From: CAYSZB01 sp964435475
GTDB taxonomy: Bacteria > Chloroflexota > Anaerolineae > Anaerolineales > Anaerolineaceae
Assembly (NCBI GenBank): GCA_964435475.1
Contig: CAYSZB010000005.1
Location: 1 to 64,000 of the forward strand
Reading direction: 5' to 3'
DNA: 64,000 nt
Below, one piece after another: positions 43,408 to 51,387 of this stretch. A program made the position numbers and the translations under genes. Within the stretch, counting starts at the first letter, position 1; every line of letters starts with the position of its first letter. The notes beneath the pieces are model-generated. The model saw only the letters and a list, made by a program, of their open reading frames with translations, ran no database searches and was not told where the DNA came from.

Positions 43408-44272
43408 AAAAGTGATCCTGGATTTTGACAACACGCTGGGCTTGCCATTTCATGAGGTGGATGATGGGCTGGCTTTGCTCTACCTGCTGGGCAAAAAGGA
43501 ATTTGACCTATTGGGCGTAACAACGACCTTTGGAAATGGTTCCCTGAAACAGGTTTTCAACCAGACAGCAAATTTGCTGGCTGACTTGGGGTCTGAAATT
43601 GATGTATATGAGGGAGAGTCACGCAAGGCTCCAGGCAAAGAAACCCCGGCAAGTCGTTTCCTGGTTGAACAGGCTCAAAAGTGGGGGAAGGATTTGACCA
43701 TTATTGGCACTGGGCCATTAGGGAACCTGGCAGCAGCCAGCCACCTTGACCCACAATTCCTGTTTAATGTAAAAAGGGTGATCTGCATGGGGGGTAAATT
43801 TCACCCGTTGAGGATCGGCAGGCTTGACCTTTCAGAATTAAATCTTTCAGCAAACCCTCAAGCTTCTTTTCAAGTGTTGACTTCCGGATGTAATCTGACG
43901 GTTGCTACGGGTCATGTCTGCACCCAGGTATATTTGGATAAGAAAGCCATTGATCAATTCACTTTTTGGTCGAAAAGATTCAGACGGCATTTGAAGCAGT
44001 GGTTGTTTGCATTTGGTGCATATTGTGGAACGCATGTATTCTACCTGTGGGATCTACTGCCTGTTGTATACCTCACCAAACCGGCATTATTTGAGGTTGC
44101 AAAAATGCGACTGGCTTCAAATGTGGATGACCTGCAAACAGGGAAACTGGTGGTCGGCAAGAAAGGGGATTACCCCGAGGTTGATTTCCTGGTCAATATT
44201 CTGGACCTGGAAGGCTTTATGCAGGAAATAAGCTCTACCTGGGAAACTTCCTGCGGCTTATATCCTATTTGA
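43400..44272 (+). CDS. inosine-uridine-type nucleoside hydrolase
   Basis: The enzyme should cleave nucleosides to ribose and a base. The 290-residue protein has the calcium-binding N-terminus in the variant form ILDFDNTLGLPFHEVDDGLAL, an insertion relative to the common DTDPGxDDA, then GVTTTFGNGS, IIGTGPLGNLA, ICMGGKF and a late LWDLLPVVYL. This variant occurs in a recognised subgroup. It overlaps the kinase-fold gene, so the two are likely coupled: release of ribose, then phosphorylation, is a plausible but unproven pathway. Confidence 0.85.
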   Translation: MPEKVILDFDNTLGLPFHEVDDGLALLYLLGKKEFDLLGVTTTFGNGSLKQVFNQTANLLADLGSEIDVYEGESRKAPGKETPASRFLVEQAQKWGKDLTIIGTGPLGNLAAASHLDPQFLFNVKRVICMGGKFHPLRIGRLDLSELNLSANPQASFQVLTSGCNLTVATGHVCTQVYLDKKAIDQFTFWSKRFRRHLKQWLFAFGAYCGTHVFYLWDLLPVVYLTKPALFEVAKMRLASNVDDLQTGKLVVGKKGDYPEVDFLVNILDLEGFMQEISSTWETSCGLYPI

Positions 44273-44275
44273 TCT

Positions 44276-44927
44276 TTAAGCAGCTATCAGTTTGGCAATA
44301 CCGATCTTGATACGACGCAAGGTCTCGTCCTTGCCGATCACTTCAGCAAGCTCGGTGGCTCCGCCGGGTGTGTTGAGCAGTCCGCTGACGGCTGTGCGTA
44401 TCGGCCACATCACTGTGCCAACTTTCATGCCATTTGCTTCAGCAAAAGCTTTTAATGCATCGAAAAGCATGCTGTTATCCCACTGTATCAGTCCTTCAAG
44501 GATCGGGAGAGTGCCTGTCAAAACCGCCAGGCTACTTTCCCGAGAGGATCTTGACTTGGGGTTATCGTAAAGCCTGCGTTCATAGTCAGGCAGGTTGATA
44601 AAAAAGTCAACTTTTTCTGGGATGTCGGTCAGTTTCTCAACCCGCAATTTTATCAGTCGGCTGATTTTGATCAGGTCCAAATGATTAAGCTTCGAAGGAT
44701 AGAAATTCAAGGCAAGCTGATGAAAATCTTCATCGGTTAAAGCACGAATATGTTCACCATTGAGCCATAAAAGCTTGTCAAAAGAGAATGCGGCACTGGA
44801 CTTATTGATGCGATCCATGCTGAAAGCCTGTTTAAGCGTCTCAAGCGTAAAGAACTCCTGGTCATTTCCCGGGCTCCAGCCTAAAAGGGCGACATAGTTG
44901 ACAATTGCTTCAGGCAAGTAACCCATC
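44276..44927 (-). CDS. gltX: glutamyl-tRNA synthetase, C-terminal part (5' side lost in gap)
   Basis: This 217-codon fragment begins at the edge of the N block with GYLPEAIVNYVALLGWSPG, which in GluRS lies just after the KLSKR loop, and continues through the anticodon-binding domain to the stop (IGIAKLIAA). It converges with the nucleoside hydrolase gene. Together with the N-terminal piece at 45028-45167 it represents one gltX gene. Confidence 0.93.
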
Positions 44928-45027
44928 NNNNNNNNNNNNNNNNNNNNNNNNNNNNNNNNNNNNNNNNNNNNNNNNNNNNNNNNNNNNNNNNNNNNNNNNN
45001 NNNNNNNNNNNNNNNNNNNNNNNNNNN
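44928..45027. other. assembly gap of 100 N inside gltX
   Basis: Exactly 100 N. The two flanking gltX pieces together give about 263 residues, whereas GluRS is usually 470 or more, so the true gap is probably near 600-700 bp and 100 is a placeholder. Confidence 0.98.
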
Positions 45028-45167
45028 CGTGCCTGGTCTGTGTCTTCAATCCGCAGGATCAGGGTGCCATTTTCTTTTTTGGCTATGAGATAGGCATACA
45101 AGGCGGTACGCAAGTTACCAATGTGCATGTGACCGGTTGGGCTGGGCGCAAAACGTGTTCTGATCAT
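45028..45167 (-). CDS. gltX: glutamyl-tRNA synthetase, N-terminal part (3' side lost in gap)
   Basis: GltX charges tRNA-Glu. This 46-codon piece begins MIRTRFAPSPTGHMHIGNLR, which holds the HIGH-type motif of class I synthetases, and runs to LRIEDTDQA, where the assembly gap starts. GluRS residues up to about 270, including the zinc or Rossmann parts and KLSKR, are missing. It starts 60 nt downstream of the TrkA operon terminator. Confidence 0.93.
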
Positions 45168-45224
45168 AGGACCTCAAATAATATTAATTAACTAATAAAT
45201 ACTACCATAAAACAATGATCACCA

Positions 45225-45259
45225 ATAAAACAGCCCGGAATGAAGATCCCAGGCTGTTC
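45225..45259 (-). terminator. terminator of the ATPase-TrkA operon
   Basis: On the minus strand AACAGCCTGG / CCGGGCTGTT (10 bp with one mismatch, loop 10 nt) runs into TTTTATT. It lies 21 nt after the stop of the gene at 45280. Confidence 0.75.
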
Positions 45260-45279
45260 TTTCTCTATTGATTGTGTTG

Positions 45280-45948
45280 TTAATTTGGGTGATTAAAGTA
45301 TTTTGCTAGACCTGTTTTCTGTTCTTTAGCAACTACTGCCAAAATCTCATCAGCCGGCTGGAATTCAAACTCACCATTTGGGATCAACATTTCTCCCTTT
45401 CGCAACACTACACTGATCGTACACTGGTTAGGAAGCTTCAAGTCTTTCAGCTTTTTACCGATGGCAATGGCATTTGGTGCAACTTTTTCTTCAACGAGGT
45501 CGAATTTTCCTTTTCGTAACTTATGCAAGGTGATCATGTCACCCAGGGACATCTCCTCGGCGATCATAGCGGCCATCAGATCAGCCTGGTTAAGAGCAAC
45601 ATCCACCCCCATTGATTCATTGAACATCCACGCATTTTTTGGATGGTTAATGCGCACGATGGTACGGGGAACAGCAAATTCAAAACGAGCCAGGCAGGTT
45701 ACGACCAGGTTAACTTCATCCTGGCCAGTCACAGCTGCAACCACATTCATTTTGCGAATGCCTGCTTTCTCCAATGTGTCCGGATTGGTGCCATTACCCC
45801 AGACAATGACATCTTCGGGTAAATCGATTAGTAACCTGGGCTTTTCTTCTTTGCGTAATTCAACCAATCTGACAAGGTGACCTTCACTGACCAGGTAATG
45901 TGCCAGGTAGGTGCCAACTTTTCCACCACCAATGATCATTACGTTCAT
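45280..45948 (-). CDS. trkA: TrkA-family K+ uptake regulator (RCK protein)
   Basis: The 222-residue protein has an NAD-binding Rossmann fold (MIIGGGKVGTYLAHYL) and a TrkA-C domain (about 145-215). RCK proteins form rings that gate K+ channels or Trk/Ktr transporters; TrkA-C domains often bind c-di-AMP. No trkH/ktrB membrane subunit is in the window. It follows a second RCK gene by 26 nt with AAGGAGG and lies in an operon with a P-type ATPase. Confidence 0.88.
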   Translation of the reverse strand: MNVMIIGGGKVGTYLAHYLVSEGHLVRLVELRKEEKPRLLIDLPEDVIVWGNGTNPDTLEKAGIRKMNVVAAVTGQDEVNLVVTCLARFEFAVPRTIVRINHPKNAWMFNESMGVDVALNQADLMAAMIAEEMSLGDMITLHKLRKGKFDLVEEKVAPNAIAIGKKLKDLKLPNQCTISVVLRKGEMLIPNGEFEFQPADEILAVVAKEQKTGLAKYFNHPN

Positions 45949-45974
45949 TTTTACCTCCTTAGCTAAGCAAATCT

Positions 45975-46619
45975 CTACAAGAACAATTTCTTCAACCTGG
46001 GTAATGCTGCAATGGTGACAGCTACATGGATCAGGTCATCTTTTTCGAAGCGTGTTGCCGGGTTTGGAATAAAGGTCTTTCCTGCCCTGGTGATCCCAAA
46101 AATCTGGATCTCAGACGGGAGGTTAATTTCTATGATCTTATGGTCTTCCAAATTGTGGGGTACATCCAGATCTAGGGTCGTGACCTGACCAGCACCGATG
46201 GGTTTTTCAGGAGTGATTACATAAGAAGCCAGGAGATCTGCCAGGCGTTCGATACCCAATGTGACCGGGGAGATAGTCTGCAGTCCCAATCTGCGGAAGA
46301 TCTTGGCTTTATTGGGTTCATAGACCCTTGCAGCCACCCGGGGAACCTTGAAAACAACTTTTGCCAGCCTGGCTGCCACCAGGTTAGCCTCATCACTGCG
46401 TGTAACCGCAGCCAGCGCATCCGCAGTTTTAATACCAGCATCCAACAGCACTTTTTCATCAAATCCGATACCGGTGACTGTCTTCCCTTTAAAGGTTGGT
46501 CCCAATCTCTCAAAAGCTGCCGGGTCCTGGTCAATGACCACTACATCGATCTTTTGAAGGCTTAGTACCTTTGCCAATCCGGCACCTACTCGTCCACAAC
46601 CTATAATGATGATCTTCAT
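45975..46619 (-). CDS. trkA: TrkA-family K+ uptake regulator (RCK protein)
   Basis: The 214-residue protein has the same build: Rossmann fold (IIIGCGRVGAGLAKVL, with the NAD-binding acidic VIDQD) and TrkA-C (about 140-212). The two proteins differ enough to form a hetero-oligomer. The AAAGGAG for this gene lies inside the end of the P-type ATPase gene, which stops 2 nt before its ATG, so translation is coupled. Confidence 0.88.
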   Translation of the reverse strand: MKIIIIGCGRVGAGLAKVLSLQKIDVVVIDQDPAAFERLGPTFKGKTVTGIGFDEKVLLDAGIKTADALAAVTRSDEANLVAARLAKVVFKVPRVAARVYEPNKAKIFRRLGLQTISPVTLGIERLADLLASYVITPEKPIGAGQVTTLDLDVPHNLEDHKIIEINLPSEIQIFGITRAGKTFIPNPATRFEKDDLIHVAVTIAALPRLKKLFL

Positions 46620-46621
46620 GG

Positions 46622-48736
46622 CTATTCTCCTTTCAGAGATGAACTTCTTTGCATATTGCGTTTTTCTTTTGATCTGACTATTATTTTACGGATTTCGTCC
46701 ACAATTGGCAAGGCTGGTATCCAAGCCATAAGGAATAGGAAATATTTAAAATTGAAAGGACCAGTGCCAATAAAGTGATTCATGGCTGGCATATAAACAA
46801 TTGCCAATAGGACAAGGAGCTCTGATGCAATACCGATCCATATCAAAGAATTGTTAAAGAAGGGTATTTTCAGGATGGAACGACTTTCTGAGCGTTGAGC
46901 AAATAAGTTGCCAATCTGTGTGAAGACAACCGCACCTAATGCCATGGCTGTTGCCCCCAGGTAGATTGGTCCACTTGAGGGAAGGTCGATCCATTTAAAG
47001 GCATAACCATTTGTCCAGAAGTAAAAATAGAAAGCAGACATGGCTGCTAATGATTGGACAGGGCCAAGAATCAGATAAGCACGCTTCAGCAACGAAGGGG
47101 TGATGATATGTTCCTTCATTTTTCGAGGTGGGCGGGTCATCAAGCCAGGTTCAGGTGGTTCAGCACCAAGCGCCAGAGCAGGCACCATATCGGTACCCAA
47201 ATCGATCGCCAATACATGCATCACATTCAGCGCGATCGGGATGCGACCGGCGGTAAATGCAAATAACATAAAGGGAATTGCTTCAGGTGTATTACTAGTA
47301 AAAATGTAGGTTGTAAAGCGTTTAATATTCTCATACACACCGCGACCTTCCTCGACCGCATTGACGATCGAAGCGAAATTGTCATCCGTGAGGATCATAT
47401 CTGCTGCTTCCTTGGCGACATCACTACCAGAGATACCCATGGCAACGCCAATATCAGCTTTCTTAAGGGCTGGAGCGTCGTTAACTCCATCACCTGTGAC
47501 CGCAACGATATTTCCCAATTCTTGTAAGGCAGAAACTACACGAAGTTTATGTTCAGGGTTCACCCGGGCAAAGATCACTTCTTCTTTCAAAGCCAATTTC
47601 AGGTCTTCTTCGGGCATTGTTTCAAGTTCAAATCCAGTGATAATGCGTGGCTTTTGGGAAGTGACTATCCCTATATCCCTTGCAATACTTTCTGCGGTAA
47701 GCCCATAGTCACCCGTGATCATCACAATACGGATACCTGCTTCATGGCATTCTTTTACTGCATCCAGGACTTCAGGGCGCGGGGGATCCATCATAGCAAC
47801 CAGACCAATAAAGGTCAAATCGGTCTCGATTGACTCGATCGAGTATTCCGAAAAATCCTGAGGCAACCAGCGCTGGCTCATCGCCAGTACACGCAGACCC
47901 TTGCGGGCATACTCGTCATTTTGTTCGATGACTTTAATCCGCCAATCATCTGTGAGAGGAGCAACCTGGTCGCCAATTAAAATCTGTGAGCATTGAGCTA
48001 GCAACTCTTTGGGTGCACCTTTGATATAGGCGATCCGTGAATACTCATTATCCACCCTTTGCATGTGGACTTTCGACATGAGTTTTCGCCGGGAATCAAA
48101 AGGCATTTCAGCCATGACCTGGGATCCATTCAAGTCTTCAGAGTGAAGACCTGCTTTTTGAGCAACGACGATCAGCGCTGCTTCTGTAGGATCACCCAGG
48201 ACACTCCAGCGTTCTTCTTCCCCTGGTTTGGTATTATCGGGTGCGAGTAAACGGGCATTGTTACAGCGACCTCCGGTAACCAATAGCTGTCGAAGGGCAT
48301 TATCTGACCCGATGCTGAGTAGAGCCTGGCCATCCATAATATTGCCAACAGGTGTATATCCTGTACCTTCGACAAATAAGTCACGTCCTTTTAACTCACC
48401 GGCAGATATGGAAGGCAGCCATAAATGACGTACTGTCATTTCATTTTGGGTCAATGTACCGGTCTTATCGGTGCAGATAACGTTGGTACAACCCAGGGTT
48501 TCGACTGCAGAGAGTTTCTTGATCAATGCATGCCGTTTCGCCATGCGTTGAGTTCCCATAGCCAGGGCGAGGGTCACTGTGGGTAACAAACCTTCTGGTA
48601 CAAAAGCAACAATCATGCCCAAAGAGAAAATGAAACCCTCTGCAAGAGTGATCTTTGTCAGTGAGATCGCAAGGAGAAAGAAAATGACACCAGTGAGAAC
48701 AGCGATCAGGGTGACGATCTTGGTAACGCTTTTCAT
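46622..48736 (-). CDS. P-type cation ATPase, C-terminal part after in-frame stop
   Basis: This 704-residue segment carries the membrane core, the phosphorylation site CTDKTGTLT, MITGDYGLTAES, the hinge TGDGVNDAPALKKADIG and the final six helices. PEGLLPTVTLALAMGTQRMAK resembles Na+/K+-type (P2C) rather than SERCA-type pumps. It is in the same frame as the upstream ORF, separated only by TAA AAG GAA before its ATG. In relatives this region is continuous, so the pump is either inactivated, made as two chains by reinitiation, or affected by a sequencing error. It heads into the TrkA genes. Confidence 0.85.
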   Translation of the reverse strand: MKSVTKIVTLIAVLTGVIFFLLAISLTKITLAEGFIFSLGMIVAFVPEGLLPTVTLALAMGTQRMAKRHALIKKLSAVETLGCTNVICTDKTGTLTQNEMTVRHLWLPSISAGELKGRDLFVEGTGYTPVGNIMDGQALLSIGSDNALRQLLVTGGRCNNARLLAPDNTKPGEEERWSVLGDPTEAALIVVAQKAGLHSEDLNGSQVMAEMPFDSRRKLMSKVHMQRVDNEYSRIAYIKGAPKELLAQCSQILIGDQVAPLTDDWRIKVIEQNDEYARKGLRVLAMSQRWLPQDFSEYSIESIETDLTFIGLVAMMDPPRPEVLDAVKECHEAGIRIVMITGDYGLTAESIARDIGIVTSQKPRIITGFELETMPEEDLKLALKEEVIFARVNPEHKLRVVSALQELGNIVAVTGDGVNDAPALKKADIGVAMGISGSDVAKEAADMILTDDNFASIVNAVEEGRGVYENIKRFTTYIFTSNTPEAIPFMLFAFTAGRIPIALNVMHVLAIDLGTDMVPALALGAEPPEPGLMTRPPRKMKEHIITPSLLKRAYLILGPVQSLAAMSAFYFYFWTNGYAFKWIDLPSSGPIYLGATAMALGAVVFTQIGNLFAQRSESRSILKIPFFNNSLIWIGIASELLVLLAIVYMPAMNHFIGTGPFNFKYFLFLMAWIPALPIVDEIRKIIVRSKEKRNMQRSSSLKGE

Positions 48737-48742
48737 TTCCTT

Positions 48743-49483
48743 TTAGAGAGGGCTAAGCTCCTCACCAACATCCTGAGTTAATTGAGCGATCTTCCCGAAA
48801 GCTGTATTCATACCCGTATGATAGACGATTGCTTTTCCTGAACCGGCAGCAACATTCGTGCCGGCAAAAACCAGGTTGGGAATTTCGGTGGTAGTTAGAC
48901 CTTCTGCGATTATTGGTTCTGCACTTCTGCTTACAGGTCTTGATTCTCCTGTCAGGGTTGATTGATTGACCCGCATTTCTGCCGTGTTGATCAAACGACA
49001 GTCCACCGGGATACTGTCACCTTCAGCCAAAAAGATTACATCTCCAGGTACCAGTTCTTCAGCCGGAATGCGGATTTCAGTACTCTCGCGCATGACCCGG
49101 GAGGTTGTCGGGAGTATTTTTTTAAGGGCATCTGTGGCTTTTTCAGCTCTGAACTCCTGCCAGAAGCTAAACGCTCCATTAATAATATTCACCATCCATA
49201 TGGCAATGGCAAGTTGGGGCATTTTTGCGATGATTCCAACAACTCCACCTACCCAAAGAAGGATCGCCATCAGGTGCGTGAAATTGGCCAGGAATTTTTT
49301 ATACAGCGGTTTGCCTTTGTGCTCCTTGAGCACATTGCGACCGAAAACTACCAGCCTTTTTTCTGCTTCTTCCTGGGTTAATCCTTCAGGGCTTGAAGCG
49401 AGTCCTTCGAAAACTTCATTTACAGGAAGCTCGTGGATTTTTTGGATGAATGACAAATCTAATCCTTCCAGATTATGGGACAT
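48743..49483 (-). CDS. P-type cation ATPase, N-terminal part ending at premature stop
   Basis: The 246-residue ORF contains the cation-ATPase N-terminal domain (GLTQEEAEKRLVVFGRN), two helices, and the actuator domain with TLTGESRPVSR. It ends GEELSPL then TAA. Related pumps continue with a Gln codon at this point (SPLQK), so CAA to TAA is a one-base change. The combined length of both parts, about 953 residues, is normal for a P2-type pump. Confidence 0.85.
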   Translation of the reverse strand: MSHNLEGLDLSFIQKIHELPVNEVFEGLASSPEGLTQEEAEKRLVVFGRNVLKEHKGKPLYKKFLANFTHLMAILLWVGGVVGIIAKMPQLAIAIWMVNIINGAFSFWQEFRAEKATDALKKILPTTSRVMRESTEIRIPAEELVPGDVIFLAEGDSIPVDCRLINTAEMRVNQSTLTGESRPVSRSAEPIIAEGLTTTEIPNLVFAGTNVAAGSGKAIVYHTGMNTAFGKIAQLTQDVGEELSPL

Positions 49484-49564
49484 TTTTATGTAAAACCTTT
49501 TTACTGTTGTGAAAACTAATAATTGATAATACTCATTGGGTTAGGTCATTAAATTCAAGCGCGT

Positions 49565-49592
49565 ATCATACTACCAATCCATGGGCTGTCAA
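49565..49592 (-). promoter_or_regulatory. promoter of the ATPase-TrkA operon
   Basis: On the minus strand TTGACA (49592-49587), 16 nt and TATGAT (49570-49565) form a strong promoter with a leader of about 75 nt. I see no riboswitch-like fold in that leader. Confidence 0.65.
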
Positions 49593-49668
49593 TATTAATA
49601 CAGGCCAATGTAGAAGGATATTAGAGATGTCAAATTGAGATTACTTCTAACTTTTTTGAATCTGCTTA

Positions 49669-50055
49669 TCAATCCCTTGGGGTGATAGTAAATCGATACT
49701 CACCGCTAAATTCGACCAGGTCAAGATTAAGGAAGTAATTACCTTTGAGTGGGGCTAACGAAATCGTTTCATCCAAAATATCACCAGACTTCAGGGTGCC
49801 AGCATAAATGGCGTTACCACCCGGATCAGACAGGGTGTATTTAAGGGTGCCCGAAGTGACCTTGACGAAAGACACTACCTCCAAGTTTTGAAAGACCTCA
49901 TCAATATTAAAGAACCCGGTTTTGTATTCCGTTTTGACATCAGGCACTTTTTCTTCAAGGTTTAATTTGGCTTGAGTTGGATTGCAGGAGGATAGTAAAC
50001 TTATAAGAATCGTCAGAATGATGAGGGAAAATTTGAGAGGGATTCTTAGTTTCAT
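49669..50055 (-). CDS. small lipoprotein, unknown function
   Basis: The 128-residue protein has a lipoprotein signal ending ISLLSSC and a beta-rich domain with VTSGTLKYTLSDPGGNAIYAGTL and a C-terminal GEYRFTITPRD. It is not a family I can name. The frame is open further upstream, but the ATG at 50055 follows GGAGATTGT and gives a proper signal peptide. It is monocistronic between the ATPase operon and the DUF333 gene. Confidence 0.65.
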   Translation of the reverse strand: MKLRIPLKFSLIILTILISLLSSCNPTQAKLNLEEKVPDVKTEYKTGFFNIDEVFQNLEVVSFVKVTSGTLKYTLSDPGGNAIYAGTLKSGDILDETISLAPLKGNYFLNLDLVEFSGEYRFTITPRD

Positions 50056-50104
50056 ACAATCTCCATTTATTAGCAGATTAAAATATTTAATAAGATTATA
50101 GCTT

Positions 50105-50145
50105 AAAGTAAATCTACCCATGATATTTAATTTTCATGGGTAGAT
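50105..50145 (-). terminator. terminator of the DUF333 gene
   Basis: A perfect 12-bp stem ATCTACCCATGA / TCATGGGTAGAT with a 10-nt loop is followed on the minus strand by TTTACTTT. It lies 20 nt after the gene stop at 50166. Confidence 0.75.
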
Positions 50146-50165
50146 ATTTATATCTCAATCAATAA

Positions 50166-51266
50166 TTAAGGATACAAGGGTACCTGGTCAAATGAAAAGC
50201 TTTGCAAAATGTGTTCGTAAAGTTTCCAATCCTCTTTGTCTCCCGCATGCAGGATTACGATGTTATAGAGTTGACCCTCATGGGCAAACCAGAAAGAATC
50301 GGAGGCATACGATTGACCACTGCGTGCGTGCCTGGTGTGGATGGAAAGTTCACCAGCGATCTCACCGTCTGCCAGGCGTTCTTCGACCAGCAGGTTATTC
50401 TCAATTAGCCAATCTTCAAGGACTACATCCAGTGGGGGTTTGAAATCTGCCCGATCCAACGGATGATTTATGAAAATCATTGGCCAATATTCATCATCTA
50501 TTTTTGGTCCCCGGATCGTTAGAGTTGATTGAGGGTCATCTGCAGAGGTCACAATAGCATCAGCTGGGAAGTGGACACTGTATCCCAATTGTGCGTTTTG
50601 ATAAAGCCTGCAACCATCTTCTGCCAGTACAATACCGCCAAAATCCTCTCCCGATTTGCACTCTCCGCGGTTGAATGCCCATTCTTCACATGAACTACCA
50701 TCTTGGAATATACAGCGACCATACTGGGATCCATCTGGAGCTGTGATGATCTCCACTTTACCCTGGTTCTGTTCACAGTAAACAGAAGCCGGGTTGGGTA
50801 GATTGGCCAGGGGTGCTTCTGATTTGAGTGAGTCACCGGGTTTACATTCACCACGGAAAAATGCCCACTCGTCACATTCACTACCATCATCGAAGACACA
50901 GGCACCGGACTGTGCACCAGTTTCATCTGCTCGGATCTCCAGTTTGCCACCGTTCTCTTCACAGAAAACAGAAGCCGGGTTGGGCAGGTTGGCTATTGGT
51001 GCTTCTGATTTGAGCGAGTCGCCGGGTTTGCATTCACCACGGAAAAATGCCCACTCATCACATTCGCTGCCATCATCGAAGATGCAAACGCCGGACTGTG
51101 CACCAGTCTTATCTGACCGGATCTCCAGTTTTCCACCGTTTTCTTCACAAAATACAGATGCCGGGTTGGGCATATCAGCGACCTGTTTGTCCTGAAGGTC
51201 ACTACAAGCCACCAATAAGAAAACAGTAAGAACAAATAAGCTTTTAAGAACATTGTTGTGGGTCAT
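50166..51266 (-). CDS. lipoprotein with three DUF333 repeats and an extra domain
   Basis: The 366-residue protein has a lipobox (VFLLVAC) and three tandem 62-residue DUF333 units (about residues 32-215). Each has the NPAS(V)(F/Y)CE start, an inner GxC, DGS(E/S)C(D/E)EWAFxRGEC, and four conserved Cys that could form disulfides. A C-terminal domain (about 225-366) follows with FWFAHEGQLYNIVILH. DUF333 units also occur in hemolysin-like surface proteins, but function is not known. The GAGGAGG site decides for the ATG at 51266. Confidence 0.8.
   Translation of the reverse strand: MTHNNVLKSLFVLTVFLLVACSDLQDKQVADMPNPASVFCEENGGKLEIRSDKTGAQSGVCIFDDGSECDEWAFFRGECKPGDSLKSEAPIANLPNPASVFCEENGGKLEIRADETGAQSGACVFDDGSECDEWAFFRGECKPGDSLKSEAPLANLPNPASVYCEQNQGKVEIITAPDGSQYGRCIFQDGSSCEEWAFNRGECKSGEDFGGIVLAEDGCRLYQNAQLGYSVHFPADAIVTSADDPQSTLTIRGPKIDDEYWPMIFINHPLDRADFKPPLDVVLEDWLIENNLLVEERLADGEIAGELSIHTRHARSGQSYASDSFWFAHEGQLYNIVILHAGDKEDWKLYEHILQSFSFDQVPLYP
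50785..51171 (-). repeat. two highly similar 186-bp units in the DUF333 gene
   Basis: The first two DUF333 repeats differ at only a few residues (for example RSDKTGAQSGVC versus RADETGAQSGAC), while the third has diverged. The DNA is similarly close, which points to a recent tandem duplication. Confidence 0.7.
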
Positions 51267-51312
51267 CTTAACCTCCTCTTGATTAAGCTGGCGATCCATT
51301 CACCAGATCTTA

Positions 51313-51333
51313 GTGAAACAGTCTTTGTTTCAC
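51313..51333. promoter_or_regulatory. 8-bp inverted repeat, candidate operator of the DUF333 gene
   Basis: GTGAAACA and TGTTTCAC are perfect arms with a 5-nt spacer, located about 47 nt upstream of the DUF333 start and just after a TATAAC box on the minus strand. No T tract follows, so it is not a terminator. Confidence 0.4.
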
Positions 51334-51387
51334 ATTAGTTATAGATTAAAGACGATAAAGAGTTTGTTAATGTTCCCTTGGACATAA

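Noticed and set aside
50794..51195. 133-codon plus-strand frame with internal repeats opposite the DUF333 gene
   Set aside because: The repetition only mirrors the DUF333 duplication on the coding strand.
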